Positions 1 through 5,718 are shown, counted from the first letter of the stretch. The stretch is 10,808 nt of DNA from Phycisphaeraceae bacterium (GCA_003551485.1 PUMS01000019.1:1-10808), one strand, 5' to 3'. The notes: generated from the letters alone by a model not told the origin. Numbers and translations are program-made.

Positions 1-563
1 CCGATGCCGCGCGGCTGGCGAAGGCCCTCGAGCCCTACCGGCTGTTCTTCCTCGAAGATGTGGTGGCGCCGGAGGACCTGGACTGGCTCGAGCACATCCG
101 CCGCGCTTCTGTCACCCCCATCGCCATGGGCGAGCTGTTCAACCGGATGCAGGAGATCACGCCGCTGCTGTCGCGGCGGCTGATCGACTTCATCCGCGTA
201 CACGTCTCGCAGCTCGGCGGCATCACGCCGGCGCTGAAGCTGGCACGGCTGTGCGAGGCTTTCGGCGTGCGAACCGCATGGCACGGTCCCGGCGACCTGA
301 CGCCCATCGGCATGGCGGCCAACCTGCACCTGGACCTGGCCTGCCCCAACTTCGGCATCCAGGAATGGACCTTCCCCAGCGAGGCCGAACTGGCCCTTTT
401 CCCCGGCACACCCGAGGTCCGCGGCGGCTATGCCTACCCCAACCCATCGCCCGGCCTCGGCATGGATTTCGATGAAGCCCTGGCCACGCAGTACCCCTGC
501 GATGAAGCCAACCCCACCTGGACCACCGCCCGCCTGCCCGATGGCACGCTGTGGACACCTTGA
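1..563 (+). CDS. Enolase-superfamily sugar-acid dehydratase (mannonate dehydratase / RspA type), 3' part only
   Basis: The reading frame is open from the left edge (first full codon at 3) to TGA at 561-563, giving 186 C-terminal residues of a protein whose family is normally about 400 long. It is the C-terminal barrel of a Mg-dependent enolase-superfamily enzyme that removes water from an aldonic acid such as D-mannonate, giving a 2-keto-3-deoxy sugar acid. Visible landmarks: FLEDVVAPED (Glu18, expected second metal ligand), PIAMGELFN (Glu44, expected third ligand), RVHVSQLGGIT, the active-site His94 in WHGPGDLTP, NLHLDLACPNFGIQEW, and the typical tail PGLGMDFDEALATQYP followed by LPDGTLW. 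The first metal ligand and N-terminal capping domain lie outside the window. Members of this family differ in substrate (mannonate, gluconate, or no detectable activity), and the Pro after HG makes me unwilling to claim an efficient mannonate dehydratase. The family call is firm; the substrate is not. Confidence 0.9.
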   Translation, partial: DAARLAKALEPYRLFFLEDVVAPEDLDWLEHIRRASVTPIAMGELFNRMQEITPLLSRRLIDFIRVHVSQLGGITPALKLARLCEAFGVRTAWHGPGDLTPIGMAANLHLDLACPNFGIQEWTFPSEAELALFPGTPEVRGGYAYPNPSPGLGMDFDEALATQYPCDEANPTWTTARLPDGTLWTP

Positions 564-646
564 TGCACCTGCGCGGCGTGGTGTGACAACGATCGGGGCA
601 ACACGGCAGCGGAGCGGGGCAGCAGGTATCCATAGAGTGTCCTGCA

Positions 647-676
647 TGGCGCGTGCGTGGGGATGCGGCCGTGCCA
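647..676. other. Weak inverted repeat between the dehydratase gene and truA
   Basis: TGGCGCG (647-653) can pair with CGTGCCA (670-676) with one G-T wobble around a 16-nt loop. There is no T-run after it, so it is at best a weak 3' end signal for the upstream gene. The rest of 564-678 shows nothing I recognise. Confidence 0.25.
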
Positions 677-678
677 TC

Positions 679-687
679 TGATAGACT
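679..687 (+). promoter_or_regulatory. Extended -10 box for truA
   Basis: TG-A-TAGACT is an extended -10 (TGnTANNNT). It ends 10 nt before the truA ATG at 698, so the predicted transcript would start only about 4-5 nt upstream of the start codon. No Shine-Dalgarno is present, which fits a near-leaderless mRNA. No clear -35 is seen. The same TANNNT pattern recurs before other genes in the window. Confidence 0.45.
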
Positions 688-697
688 CCGACCCATC

Positions 698-1480
698 ATG
701 GCCGAAGAACCAGCCCCGCAACGCTACCGTATGACCGTGGCCTACGATGGCTCGGATTTTCACGGCTGGCAGAAGCAGACCGCACCCGGTGGCGAACTGC
801 GCACGGTCTGCGGGGTGCTCGAGGCCACGCTCATCCGCGTGCTCAGGCAGCCCATCCGCCTGTGGGGGGCCAGCCGCACGGATGCGGGCGTGCATGCCCG
901 CGGCCAGGTGGCGGCCTTCGATGCTTCGCCGCGTATCCCCATCGAGCGCATGGGACGGGCCATCAACAGCCGCCTGCCCGAGGATGTCGACGTGCTCGAG
1001 GTCGCCGAGGCTGAAGCGGATTTCGACCCGATCCAGCACGCGGTGTGCAAGCAGTACCGCTACCGCATCTTCAACACCGCGCGGCGGCCGCTGGAGTTGC
1101 GCCGCTGCGTGTGGCACTGCTGGGATGAACTGGATACCGGGGCGATGGCCGATGCCGCCTCACGGCTGACCGGCACGCACGACTTCGCCGGCTTCGCCCA
1201 GGCCCACCACGGCCGATCGAGCACGGTGCGCACCATCTTCGACTGCCACGTCGAGACCGCGCTGCCCGAGGTGCACATCGTGGTCGTGGGCGATGGGTTT
1301 CTCTATAACATGGTGCGGATCATCGCCGGCACACTGGCCGAGGTCGGCCGCGGCCGGCTCGGCCCCGAGGCCGTGGATGCGGCCCTGAGCAGCGGCAACC
1401 GCCGCCAGGCGGGCCCCACACTGCCACCGCAGGGCCTGTGGCTGGAGTGGATCCGCTATGACAGGAAGGTGACAGACTGA
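698..1480 (+). CDS. truA: tRNA pseudouridine(38-40) synthase TruA
   Basis: TruA isomerises uridines 38-40 in the anticodon arm of many tRNAs to pseudouridine and works in the cytoplasm as a dimer. The 260-residue product has the usual length. It opens with MTVAYDGSDFHGWQKQ (residues 12-27), contains GASRTDAGVHARGQVAAF (58-75) with catalytic Asp62, CKQYRYRI (117-124), THDFAGFAQ (160-168), FLYNMVRIIAGTL (201-213) and the C-terminal AGPTLPPQGLWLEWI. ATG at 698 is preferred: it precedes the conserved strand by eleven residues and sits just after a -10-like box. GTG at 653 would add 15 residues unlike the family, and ATG 731 would start directly in the conserved strand. No Shine-Dalgarno precedes 698. 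The next gene begins 84 bp after the stop, suggesting cotranscription with the glycosyltransferase. The identification is secure. Confidence 0.97.
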   Translation: MAEEPAPQRYRMTVAYDGSDFHGWQKQTAPGGELRTVCGVLEATLIRVLRQPIRLWGASRTDAGVHARGQVAAFDASPRIPIERMGRAINSRLPEDVDVLEVAEAEADFDPIQHAVCKQYRYRIFNTARRPLELRRCVWHCWDELDTGAMADAASRLTGTHDFAGFAQAHHGRSSTVRTIFDCHVETALPEVHIVVVGDGFLYNMVRIIAGTLAEVGRGRLGPEAVDAALSSGNRRQAGPTLPPQGLWLEWIRYDRKVTD

Positions 1481-1508
1481 TGCACCGCATCGCATCCCTG
1501 CGGCTGCA
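1481..1508. other. Imperfect hairpin directly after truA
   Basis: TGCACCGC (1481-1488) pairs with GCGG-c-TGCA (1500-1508, one bulged C) immediately after the truA stop. There is no T-run, so it may be a pause or mRNA-stability element rather than a terminator. I see no promoter between it and the next ORF. Confidence 0.3.
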
Positions 1509-1564
1509 CGAAGGGCAGGGCCGGTGAACGCCCGCCGATCGAATCCCCACACAAGCACCGATCC

Positions 1565-2785
1565 ATGCGCATCGTTCACATCATCACCCGTCTGATCCTC
1601 GGTGGCGCCCAGCAGAACACCATCCTCACCGCCGCGCACCAGGTGCAGCGCGGCCACGAGGTGCACCTGGCCTACGGGCCGATCTACGGGCCGGAAGGCT
1701 CGCTTCTTGCCGATGCCCGGGCCAGTGGCGCCCATCTGCACGAGGTGGCCACCCTCCGCCGCGCGGTCCTGCCCCCGCACGACCTGCTCTGCTACATCGC
1801 TTTGCGCCGGCTCATCCGCCGGTTGCGGCCGGGGGTGGTGCATACCCATTCGAGCAAGGCCGGCATCCTCGGCCGCGCGGCGGCCTGGGCCGAGCGTGTG
1901 CCGGTGGTGGTCCACACCATTCACGGCCTGCCGTTCCACGATCAGCAGCCTCTGTGGCTCTACCGCGCCTACGTCCTGGCCGAGCGCTTGGCGGCCGCGC
2001 GGTGCCACGCCCTGGTCGGCATCACGCAGGCGATGGTCGATGCCTTCCACCGCGAGGGCATCGGGGCGGGACGGCCGTTCTCTGTCATCCCCAGCGGCGT
2101 CGATACGCGCCGGTTCACCGTCGCCGACAGCGACCGGGACCGCGCTGCGCTCCGGGCCGAGCTTGGCCTGGGCGATCATGCGGATGCCTTCATCATCGGC
2201 ATCGTGGCCCGGCTGGACCGGCTCAAGGGCCAGCGTGACCTGCTCGAGGTCCTGCCCGAAATCCGCCGGCGTTCGCAGCGCAGCGTGCACCTGCTGCTGG
2301 TGGGCGATGGTTGGGACCGGCCCGCGATCGAGCGCCTCATCGCCCAGCGCGGCCTGGGCGATGCGGTCACGCTGACCGGGCTCGTGCCCCTCGATCGGGT
2401 GCCGCAATACCTGCGTGCGATGGACCTGATGGCCCTGCCCTCCTACCAGGAGGGCCAGGGCCGCACGCTGGTCGAGGCCATGCTCTGCGGCACGCCGGTG
2501 GTGGCCTACGCCGCCGGCGGCATCCCGCAGGTCTGCCAGGATGGGCTCACCGGCCGCCTCGTGCCCGTGGGCGACCGCGAAGGCCTGACCGAGGCCATCC
2601 TCGAGCTGCTGCATCATCCCGCCCTCGCCAGACAACTGGCCGATGCGGCCCGGGCCCATGCCCGCACCCATTTCAGCGCCGAGGCCATGACCGGCCGGCT
2701 CGAAGCCCTCTACACGCAGTTGGCGATGAGGGGGAAAAGACCACGGGCCTCCGTCAAGCGCGTGAGTAACACCCATCTCCGGTAG
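1565..2785 (+). CDS. Glycosyltransferase family 4 (GT-B fold)
   Basis: A 406-residue retaining glycosyltransferase that would move a sugar from a nucleotide-sugar donor to an acceptor at the inner face of the membrane or in the cytoplasm. The N-terminal Rossmann half begins MRIVHIITRLILGGAQQNT (residues 1-19; the GGAQ loop is typical of polysaccharide GT4 enzymes), followed by VVHTHSSKAGILGRAA (91-106) and VVHTIHGLPFH (115-125). The donor-binding half has VIPSGVDTRRF (174-184), ARLDRLKGQ (215-223, with conserved Arg216 and Lys221), LLLVGDGWDRP (243-253) and the E-x7-E motif at Glu296/Glu304 (PSYQEGQGRTLVEAM), then GTPVVAYAAGGIPQV. There is no signal peptide or membrane segment. The last 20 residues are basic and non-conserved. 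ATG 1565 lacks a Shine-Dalgarno and no other start is available in frame nearby. BshA was considered because a BshB1-like gene follows, but BshA starts with a GGSG-type loop, not GGAQ. Donor and acceptor are unknown. Confidence 0.9.
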   Translation: MRIVHIITRLILGGAQQNTILTAAHQVQRGHEVHLAYGPIYGPEGSLLADARASGAHLHEVATLRRAVLPPHDLLCYIALRRLIRRLRPGVVHTHSSKAGILGRAAAWAERVPVVVHTIHGLPFHDQQPLWLYRAYVLAERLAAARCHALVGITQAMVDAFHREGIGAGRPFSVIPSGVDTRRFTVADSDRDRAALRAELGLGDHADAFIIGIVARLDRLKGQRDLLEVLPEIRRRSQRSVHLLLVGDGWDRPAIERLIAQRGLGDAVTLTGLVPLDRVPQYLRAMDLMALPSYQEGQGRTLVEAMLCGTPVVAYAAGGIPQVCQDGLTGRLVPVGDREGLTEAILELLHHPALARQLADAARAHARTHFSAEAMTGRLEALYTQLAMRGKRPRASVKRVSNTHLR

Positions 2786-2811
2786 CGACTGCCTGTACGC
2801 AGCCCGATCTT

Positions 2812-2819
2812 TGTACACT
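2812..2819 (+). promoter_or_regulatory. -10 box (TACACT preceded by TG) of the PIG-L deacetylase
   Basis: TG followed at once by TACACT (2814-2819) resembles the other TANNNT boxes here. Transcription would begin near 2825-2827, giving either a leader of about 80 nt before the Shine-Dalgarno-led ATG at 2909, or an almost leaderless message if ATG 2825 is used. No convincing -35 box is seen. Confidence 0.45.
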
Positions 2820-2839
2820 TGGGGATGAACCATCGCCGA

Positions 2840-2885
2840 GGTTGTCAGCAGCGCTGGGCAACCCATGTGCGGTTGCTGGTTCAAC
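2840..2885 (+). promoter_or_regulatory. Structured leader with three overlapping hairpins
   Basis: Hairpin 1: GGTTG+CAGC (2840-2844, 2846-2849) pairs with GCTG+CAACC (2853-2856, 2859-2863). Hairpin 2: the same CAACC (2859-2863) pairs with a second GGTTG (2871-2875). Hairpin 3: GTTG (2872-2875) pairs with CAAC (2882-2885). Hairpins 1 and 2 exclude each other, as do 2 and 3. The segment lies between the predicted transcription start and the Shine-Dalgarno at 2897. No known riboswitch family is recognised, and it could be chance pairing. Confidence 0.3.
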
Positions 2886-2896
2886 ACAGAGCAAGC

Positions 2897-2902
2897 AGAG
2901 GA
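2897..2902 (+). promoter_or_regulatory. Ribosome binding site that sets the deacetylase start at 2909
   Basis: AGAGGA lies 6 nt upstream of ATG 2909. It supports this ATG over the in-frame TTG 2819 and ATG 2825, because the first conserved strand of the family begins two residues after 2909. Confidence 0.6.
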
Positions 2903-2908
2903 CCCACC

Positions 2909-3592
2909 ATGCCCAACATCCTCATCGTCGGCCCCCATCCGGATGACCAGGAACTGGGAATGGGGGGCACGATCGCGCGGCTGGCGCGGCAGGGACATGA
3001 TGTGCTGCTGCTGGACATGACCAACGGTGAGCCCACCCCCCACGGCTCGGTCCAGACCCGCCGCCAGGAGTGGACCGAGGCAGCGAGCATTCTCGGCGTC
3101 CGCCGCGAGTTGTTGGACCTGCCCAACCGGTGCGTCGAGCATTCGATCCAGGCCCGTCACGCGGTGGCCGCGGTCATCCGACGCCACCAGTCGCAGATCG
3201 TGTTCCTGCCCTATCCGGAAGATGCCCACCCCGACCACGTGGCCACCACGCGCATCGTCGAGGATGCCCGCTTCGATGCCAAGCTCACGAAGATCGACCT
3301 GCCCGGCGAGCCGATCTACCCCCGCTGGCTGATCTACTACTACTGCACCCACCTCCGCCACGTGGCCGACCCTTCGTTCTGCATCGACATCAGCGAGCAG
3401 ATCGACCTCAAGGAGCAGGCGATCCTGGCCTACCGCTCGCAGTTCGTGGTGCCGCAGGGCAACCGCCGCGTGGTCGAGTGGCTGCGCGAGATGGCCGGCT
3501 ACATGGGCAGCCGCATCGGCACCCGCTACGCCGAGCCATTCTACACCCGCGAGCCGATCGGCCTGATGAACCTCGATGCCCTGGTGATGTAG
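2909..3592 (+). CDS. PIG-L family zinc-dependent deacetylase (BshB1-like)
   Basis: A 227-residue cytoplasmic metal hydrolase of the LmbE/PIG-L family, which removes the N-acetyl group from GlcNAc-containing substrates (GlcNAc-malate in bacillithiol synthesis, or other glycoconjugates). The N-terminal PNILIVGPHPDDQELGMGG carries the HPDD motif, with His10 and Asp13 as zinc ligands and Asp12 the likely general base; the third ligand is His110 in DAHPDHVATT. The stretch MTNGEPTPHGSVQTR (37-51), LGVRRELLDLPNR and the end RYAEPFYTREPIGL match the BshB1 branch better than mycothiol MshB, and the length fits BshB1 (about 230). No signal peptide is visible. An in-frame upstream ATG at 2825 would add 28 Arg-rich residues. 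The TAG stop lies inside the left terminal repeat of a mobile-repeat-like element, so the last residue and stop may have been supplied by that insertion. The preceding GT4 gene could feed it, but bacillithiol synthesis is not demonstrated: no bshC is visible and the GT4 is not BshA-like. Confidence 0.88.
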   Translation: MPNILIVGPHPDDQELGMGGTIARLARQGHDVLLLDMTNGEPTPHGSVQTRRQEWTEAASILGVRRELLDLPNRCVEHSIQARHAVAAVIRRHQSQIVFLPYPEDAHPDHVATTRIVEDARFDAKLTKIDLPGEPIYPRWLIYYYCTHLRHVADPSFCIDISEQIDLKEQAILAYRSQFVVPQGNRRVVEWLREMAGYMGSRIGTRYAEPFYTREPIGLMNLDALVM

Positions 3593-3828
3593 GGTGGGTA
3601 GAGCGAGGCTTTGCGAGCGAAACCCACCCATATGCCGTGGCGCGCGCGACAGGCAACGGAGCCTTCCACAGCGTCAGAATTGGGCGAGCAGAAATCGAGC
3701 CCTCCCCCTGCAATTGTGGCGGCTTTGCGGGGATTGGGGGGCAAACCGGGCTCCCAGAGGGGGTGGTGGGTTTAGCGCGGAGCGCTGTTGAGGCCGTCGC
3801 TCGGAAGACCTCGCTCTACCCACCCTAC
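3589..3828. mobile_element. MITE-like element, 240 bp, perfect 20-bp terminal inverted repeats
   Basis: The left end GTAGGGTGGGTAGAGCGAGG (3589-3608) is the exact reverse complement of 3809-3828. Each end also folds on itself: GGGTGGGT (3592-3599) with ACCCACCC (3622-3629) on the left, and GGTGGGT (3765-3771) with ACCCACC (3818-3824) on the right. An internal inverted pair AAACCCACC (3620-3628) / GGTGGGTTT (3765-3773), plus a shared GAGCGA / TCGCTC, shows that the two arms are copies of one palindromic unit, the right arm having about 23 extra bases. The 135-bp centre encodes nothing I recognise. There is no transposase and no clear target duplication. The left repeat contains the stop codon of the deacetylase gene. 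I recall GGGTGGGT...ACCCACCC repeats of this kind dispersed in many bacterial genomes, but copy number cannot be judged here. Confidence 0.75.
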
Positions 3829-3873
3829 GCCGCGACGCTCGAGGTAATTCGGCACACCCCTCCGAGTCGTCCC

Positions 3874-3913
3874 TCACTCCCGGCTCTCCTCCCGGCGGCA
3901 GCCGGCACGGTGA
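3874..3913. terminator. Long interrupted hairpin upstream of the dciA-like gene
   Basis: TCAC (3874-3877) pairs with GTGA (3910-3913) and CCGGCT (3880-3885) with AGCCGG (3900-3905). There is no T-run. It could insulate the dciA promoter from upstream transcripts. The remainder of 3829-3937 shows no gene and nothing else I recognise. Confidence 0.3.
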
Positions 3914-3937
3914 GACCCGTTGCGGCTGTCGCGGGGT

Positions 3938-3943
3938 TATCAT
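3938..3943 (+). promoter_or_regulatory. -10 box TATCAT placed for a leaderless dciA mRNA
   Basis: TATCAT (5 of 6 matches to TATAAT) ends exactly 6 nt before ATG 3950, so the predicted first transcribed base is the A of the start codon. No Shine-Dalgarno is present. The same TATCAT hexamer serves as the predicted -10 of purL. Confidence 0.55.
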
Positions 3944-3949
3944 GGGGCC

Positions 3950-4309
3950 ATGGAATCGCCTGAGATGCCTGCTGAGCGCCTGGCGCGGGTGCGACGGTAT
4001 CGGGTCAAGCCGGAGCCGGACCTGAGCCTGGGCTTTCTGGCCGACCAGTTCAAGCGCGAGGTCGAGCGGCCGCATCGCCAGCTCGGCGATCTCGCCGAAC
4101 TGTGGAACCGCCTGGTCCCCCCGCACCTGCTCGAGCACACGCGGCTGGAGAGTTTTTCACGCGCGGTGCTGCGGGTGACGGTCCGGTCCTCGGCCCACCT
4201 TTACGAACTCGACCGCCTGCTGCGCCAGGGGCTGCGCAAGCAGTTGATCGAGCAGCACCGCGGCCCGGCCCTGCGGCGGATCACCCTGCGCCCCGGCGAC
4301 ATGCCCTGA
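3950..4309 (+). CDS. DciA-like (DUF721) replication-associated protein
   Basis: A small basic protein of 119 residues. The DUF721/DciA family is the ancestral loader or recruiter of the replicative helicase DnaB in bacteria that lack DnaC/DnaI. The family domain runs from about residue 28 to 114: LADQFKREVERPHRQLGDLAELW with the conserved Trp52 (pattern LxxxWxxxVxxxLxxHT, here LWNRLVPPHLLEHT), then AVLRVTVRSSAHLYELDRL (a strand, then SSAxxxEL, 72-90) and RRITLRPG at the end. Family members often have longer disordered tails; this one is near the minimal domain with a short charged N-terminus. ATG 3950 is chosen because it begins the first transcribable codon after the TATCAT box; a TTG at 3920 would add ten residues across the promoter. 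The acetyltransferase gene starts 65 bp downstream with no visible promoter, so the two are probably cotranscribed. The family call is good; the symbol is withheld because assignment rests on motif pattern only. Confidence 0.8.
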   Translation: MESPEMPAERLARVRRYRVKPEPDLSLGFLADQFKREVERPHRQLGDLAELWNRLVPPHLLEHTRLESFSRAVLRVTVRSSAHLYELDRLLRQGLRKQLIEQHRGPALRRITLRPGDMP

Positions 4310-4312
4310 GCC

Positions 4313-4330
4313 GCACCCGGCACCCGGCAC
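4313..4330. repeat. Short tandem repeat, 2.5 copies of a GCACCCG unit
   Basis: The 7-mer GCACCCG is repeated twice, followed by GCAC, directly after the dciA stop. On the other strand it reads GTGCCGGGTGCCGGG, which resembles the first units of the CCGGGGTT array at 5619-5650. Both sit in short intergenic gaps. Confidence 0.5.
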
Positions 4331-4374
4331 TGAACTGCCCCAAGCTTCCCCGCGCCCGAAAGTGGTGATCGCTC

Positions 4375-5586
4375 ATGGCTCGCAGACCATCGACCGACCT
4401 GCAACTGCGCGCCCCCGACCCCCGGCGCGACCGCGAAGCGCTCTTCGACCTGATCGCACGCTGCTTTCCCATGCCCGACCACGCGGCCCGGCTTGCCCAC
4501 CTGCGCGAGGGCTACATCGACCACAGCCACTACGACTGGGCCGCATCGCGCATCGGGCTGATCGGCGACCGCATCGTGACCCACTTCGGCGTGTGGGACT
4601 ACGCCATGCGCATCGGCCGCGCCCAGGTGCGCACCGGTGGCATCGGCGTGGTGTGTACGGATGCCGACTACCGCGGCCGCAACCTGATGATGCAGACGGT
4701 CGAAGCAGCGCTCCAGGCGATGGTGGATGACGGCTACGACATGAGCGTGCTGTTCGGCATCCGAGATTTCTACCATCGCTTCGGCTACGTTGCGGCCTGG
4801 CCGGAGATGGTCTACACCGTTCGGCTCGAGGACCTGCCCGCGGCGAAAGCGCCGCATGGTCTCCGCCGCGGGCGCTACCAGCCCTCGCAGGAATTGGCCG
4901 AACTCTACAACCGCTACGCCGCGGGTCTGACCGGCACCGCCGTGCGGCCGACCTACCGCCGCCACAGCCCGCGCCGGCCGCGCCAACTGCACCGCTGGGG
5001 CACGGGCGATGCGCCCGAGGGATACGCGGTGATTGAGGACGGCGATGAGGCGCTGATCTGCCTCGATGCCGCCGGCGAGGCCGATGCCATCCTCGCCGCG
5101 CTGGCACGTGCAGCGCGGCGGAGCTGCCACCGCAGCATCCGCTTCCGTGGCCTGCACGAGCGCAGCGCCCTGGCCCGACGGCTCCACAGGCTGCCCGGCA
5201 GCGCCACGGTGTACTGGGCGCCCAGCGGCGGGGCGATGATCGCCGCGCTGAACCTGCGGGCCATCCTCGAGAAGATGCGGCCGGAGCTGGCGCGGCGGGT
5301 GAAGGGCTCGGCACTCGCCCGCTTCCAGGGCCGGCTGACGCTCCAGGGCGGCCACCAGCGCGCCACGGTGGCACTCGACGGCGGGCGCATCGCGGTGGCC
5401 GATGGGCCGGTGGTCAACAGCCGCCTGCGGTCGGCCTCCCACCTCGCCCAACTGCTCATCGGCAGCCGCGACGGCGATGAGATGCTCCGGCAGGGCGACC
5501 TCCAGGCCACCGGCGACGGCCGCATCCTCCTGCCGATCCTTTTCCCCGCCCAGCAGCCCCGCCTGGCACAGCCGGACCAGTTCTGA
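4375..5586 (+). CDS. Eis-like GNAT N-acetyltransferase with C-terminal SCP2-like domain
   Basis: A 403-residue protein with the architecture of mycobacterial Eis: an N-terminal GNAT domain (about 8-150), a second degenerate GNAT-like region (about 165-280) and a C-terminal sterol-carrier-2-like domain (about 285-392, including AMIAALNLRAILEKMRPEL and a SHLAQLLIGSRDGDEM segment). Such enzymes transfer acetyl from acetyl-CoA to amino groups on diverse substrates; the substrate here is unknown. Acetyl-CoA motif A is GGIGVVCTDADYRGRNLMMQ (88-107). In the pyrophosphate loop the first usual glycine is replaced by Asn103. The DFYHRFGYV segment (131-139) holds the Tyr residues expected near the catalytic acid. 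The protein ends in Phe403 with a free carboxylate, as in Eis, where the C-terminal Phe402 carboxylate is reported to be the catalytic base. ATG 4375 has only a weak Shine-Dalgarno-like GTGGTG. No signal peptide or membrane segment is seen. It is probably cotranscribed with the dciA-like gene. Family confidence is good; function is open. Confidence 0.85.
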   Translation: MARRPSTDLQLRAPDPRRDREALFDLIARCFPMPDHAARLAHLREGYIDHSHYDWAASRIGLIGDRIVTHFGVWDYAMRIGRAQVRTGGIGVVCTDADYRGRNLMMQTVEAALQAMVDDGYDMSVLFGIRDFYHRFGYVAAWPEMVYTVRLEDLPAAKAPHGLRRGRYQPSQELAELYNRYAAGLTGTAVRPTYRRHSPRRPRQLHRWGTGDAPEGYAVIEDGDEALICLDAAGEADAILAALARAARRSCHRSIRFRGLHERSALARRLHRLPGSATVYWAPSGGAMIAALNLRAILEKMRPELARRVKGSALARFQGRLTLQGGHQRATVALDGGRIAVADGPVVNSRLRSASHLAQLLIGSRDGDEMLRQGDLQATGDGRILLPILFPAQQPRLAQPDQF

Positions 5587-5589
5587 GCA

Positions 5590-5608
5590 CCGCCGATCGT
5601 ATCGGCGG
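5590..5608 (+). terminator. Perfect 8-bp hairpin just after the acetyltransferase stop
   Basis: CCGCCGAT (5590-5597) and ATCGGCGG (5601-5608) form a perfect stem with loop CGT, three nucleotides after the TGA. It is followed by GG and no T-run, so it is a terminator-like or mRNA-protecting hairpin rather than a classical intrinsic terminator. Confidence 0.5.
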
Positions 5609-5618
5609 GGAATCCCTA

Positions 5619-5650
5619 CCGGGGTGCCGGGGTTCCGGGGTTCCGGGGTT
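5619..5650. repeat. Tandem array of four 8-bp CCGGGGTT units
   Basis: Three perfect CCGGGGTT units (5627-5650) follow one variant CCGGGGTG (5619-5626). The array lies between the hairpin after the acetyltransferase gene and the SDR promoter. Its period is not a multiple of three and no ORF uses it. Such arrays often vary in copy number between strains. Confidence 0.75.
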
Positions 5651-5673
5651 CGTTTCATTCGGCCCGCCATGCC

Positions 5674-5682
5674 TGCTACAAT
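5674..5682 (+). promoter_or_regulatory. Extended -10 promoter of the SDR gene
   Basis: TG-C-TACAAT is a full extended -10 (TGnTATAAT with one mismatch). A weak TTCATT (5654-5659) lies 17 bp upstream as a possible -35. The predicted start is near 5689, giving a leader of about 48 nt before ATG 5737. Confidence 0.6.
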
Positions 5683-5699
5683 CCGCCCCGCGGCAATCG

Positions 5700-5718
5700 G
5701 CCGTCGGGCGGCTTTTTT
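5700..5718 (+). terminator. Short hairpin plus T6 inside the SDR leader
   Basis: GCCG (5700-5703) pairs with CGGC (5709-5712) around TCGGG and is followed by six T residues (5713-5718): the form of a small intrinsic terminator. It sits downstream of the predicted SDR promoter and upstream of its Shine-Dalgarno GGGAG (5723-5727). It may be a leader attenuator, or a terminator for read-through from the acetyltransferase gene. The stem is only 4 bp (5 with a G-T pair), so strength is doubtful. Confidence 0.45.

Noticed and set aside
1565..2785. GT4 gene as bshA, first step of bacillithiol synthesis.
   Set aside because: The N-terminal acceptor-side loop is GGAQQNT rather than the GGSG-type loop of BshA. 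Only adjacency to a BshB1-like gene suggested it.
1160..3631. An 823-codon open frame on the minus strand opposite truA, the GT4 gene and the deacetylase.
   Set aside because: It overlaps three well-identified + strand genes, has no recognisable domain, and is low-complexity in His/Gly/Asp/Arg. High GC makes stop codons rare in such antisense frames.
3630..3764. Possible small gene or ncRNA in the centre of the 240-bp element.
   Set aside because: No frame has a recognisable product or ribosome site, and no promoter or strong structure stands out.
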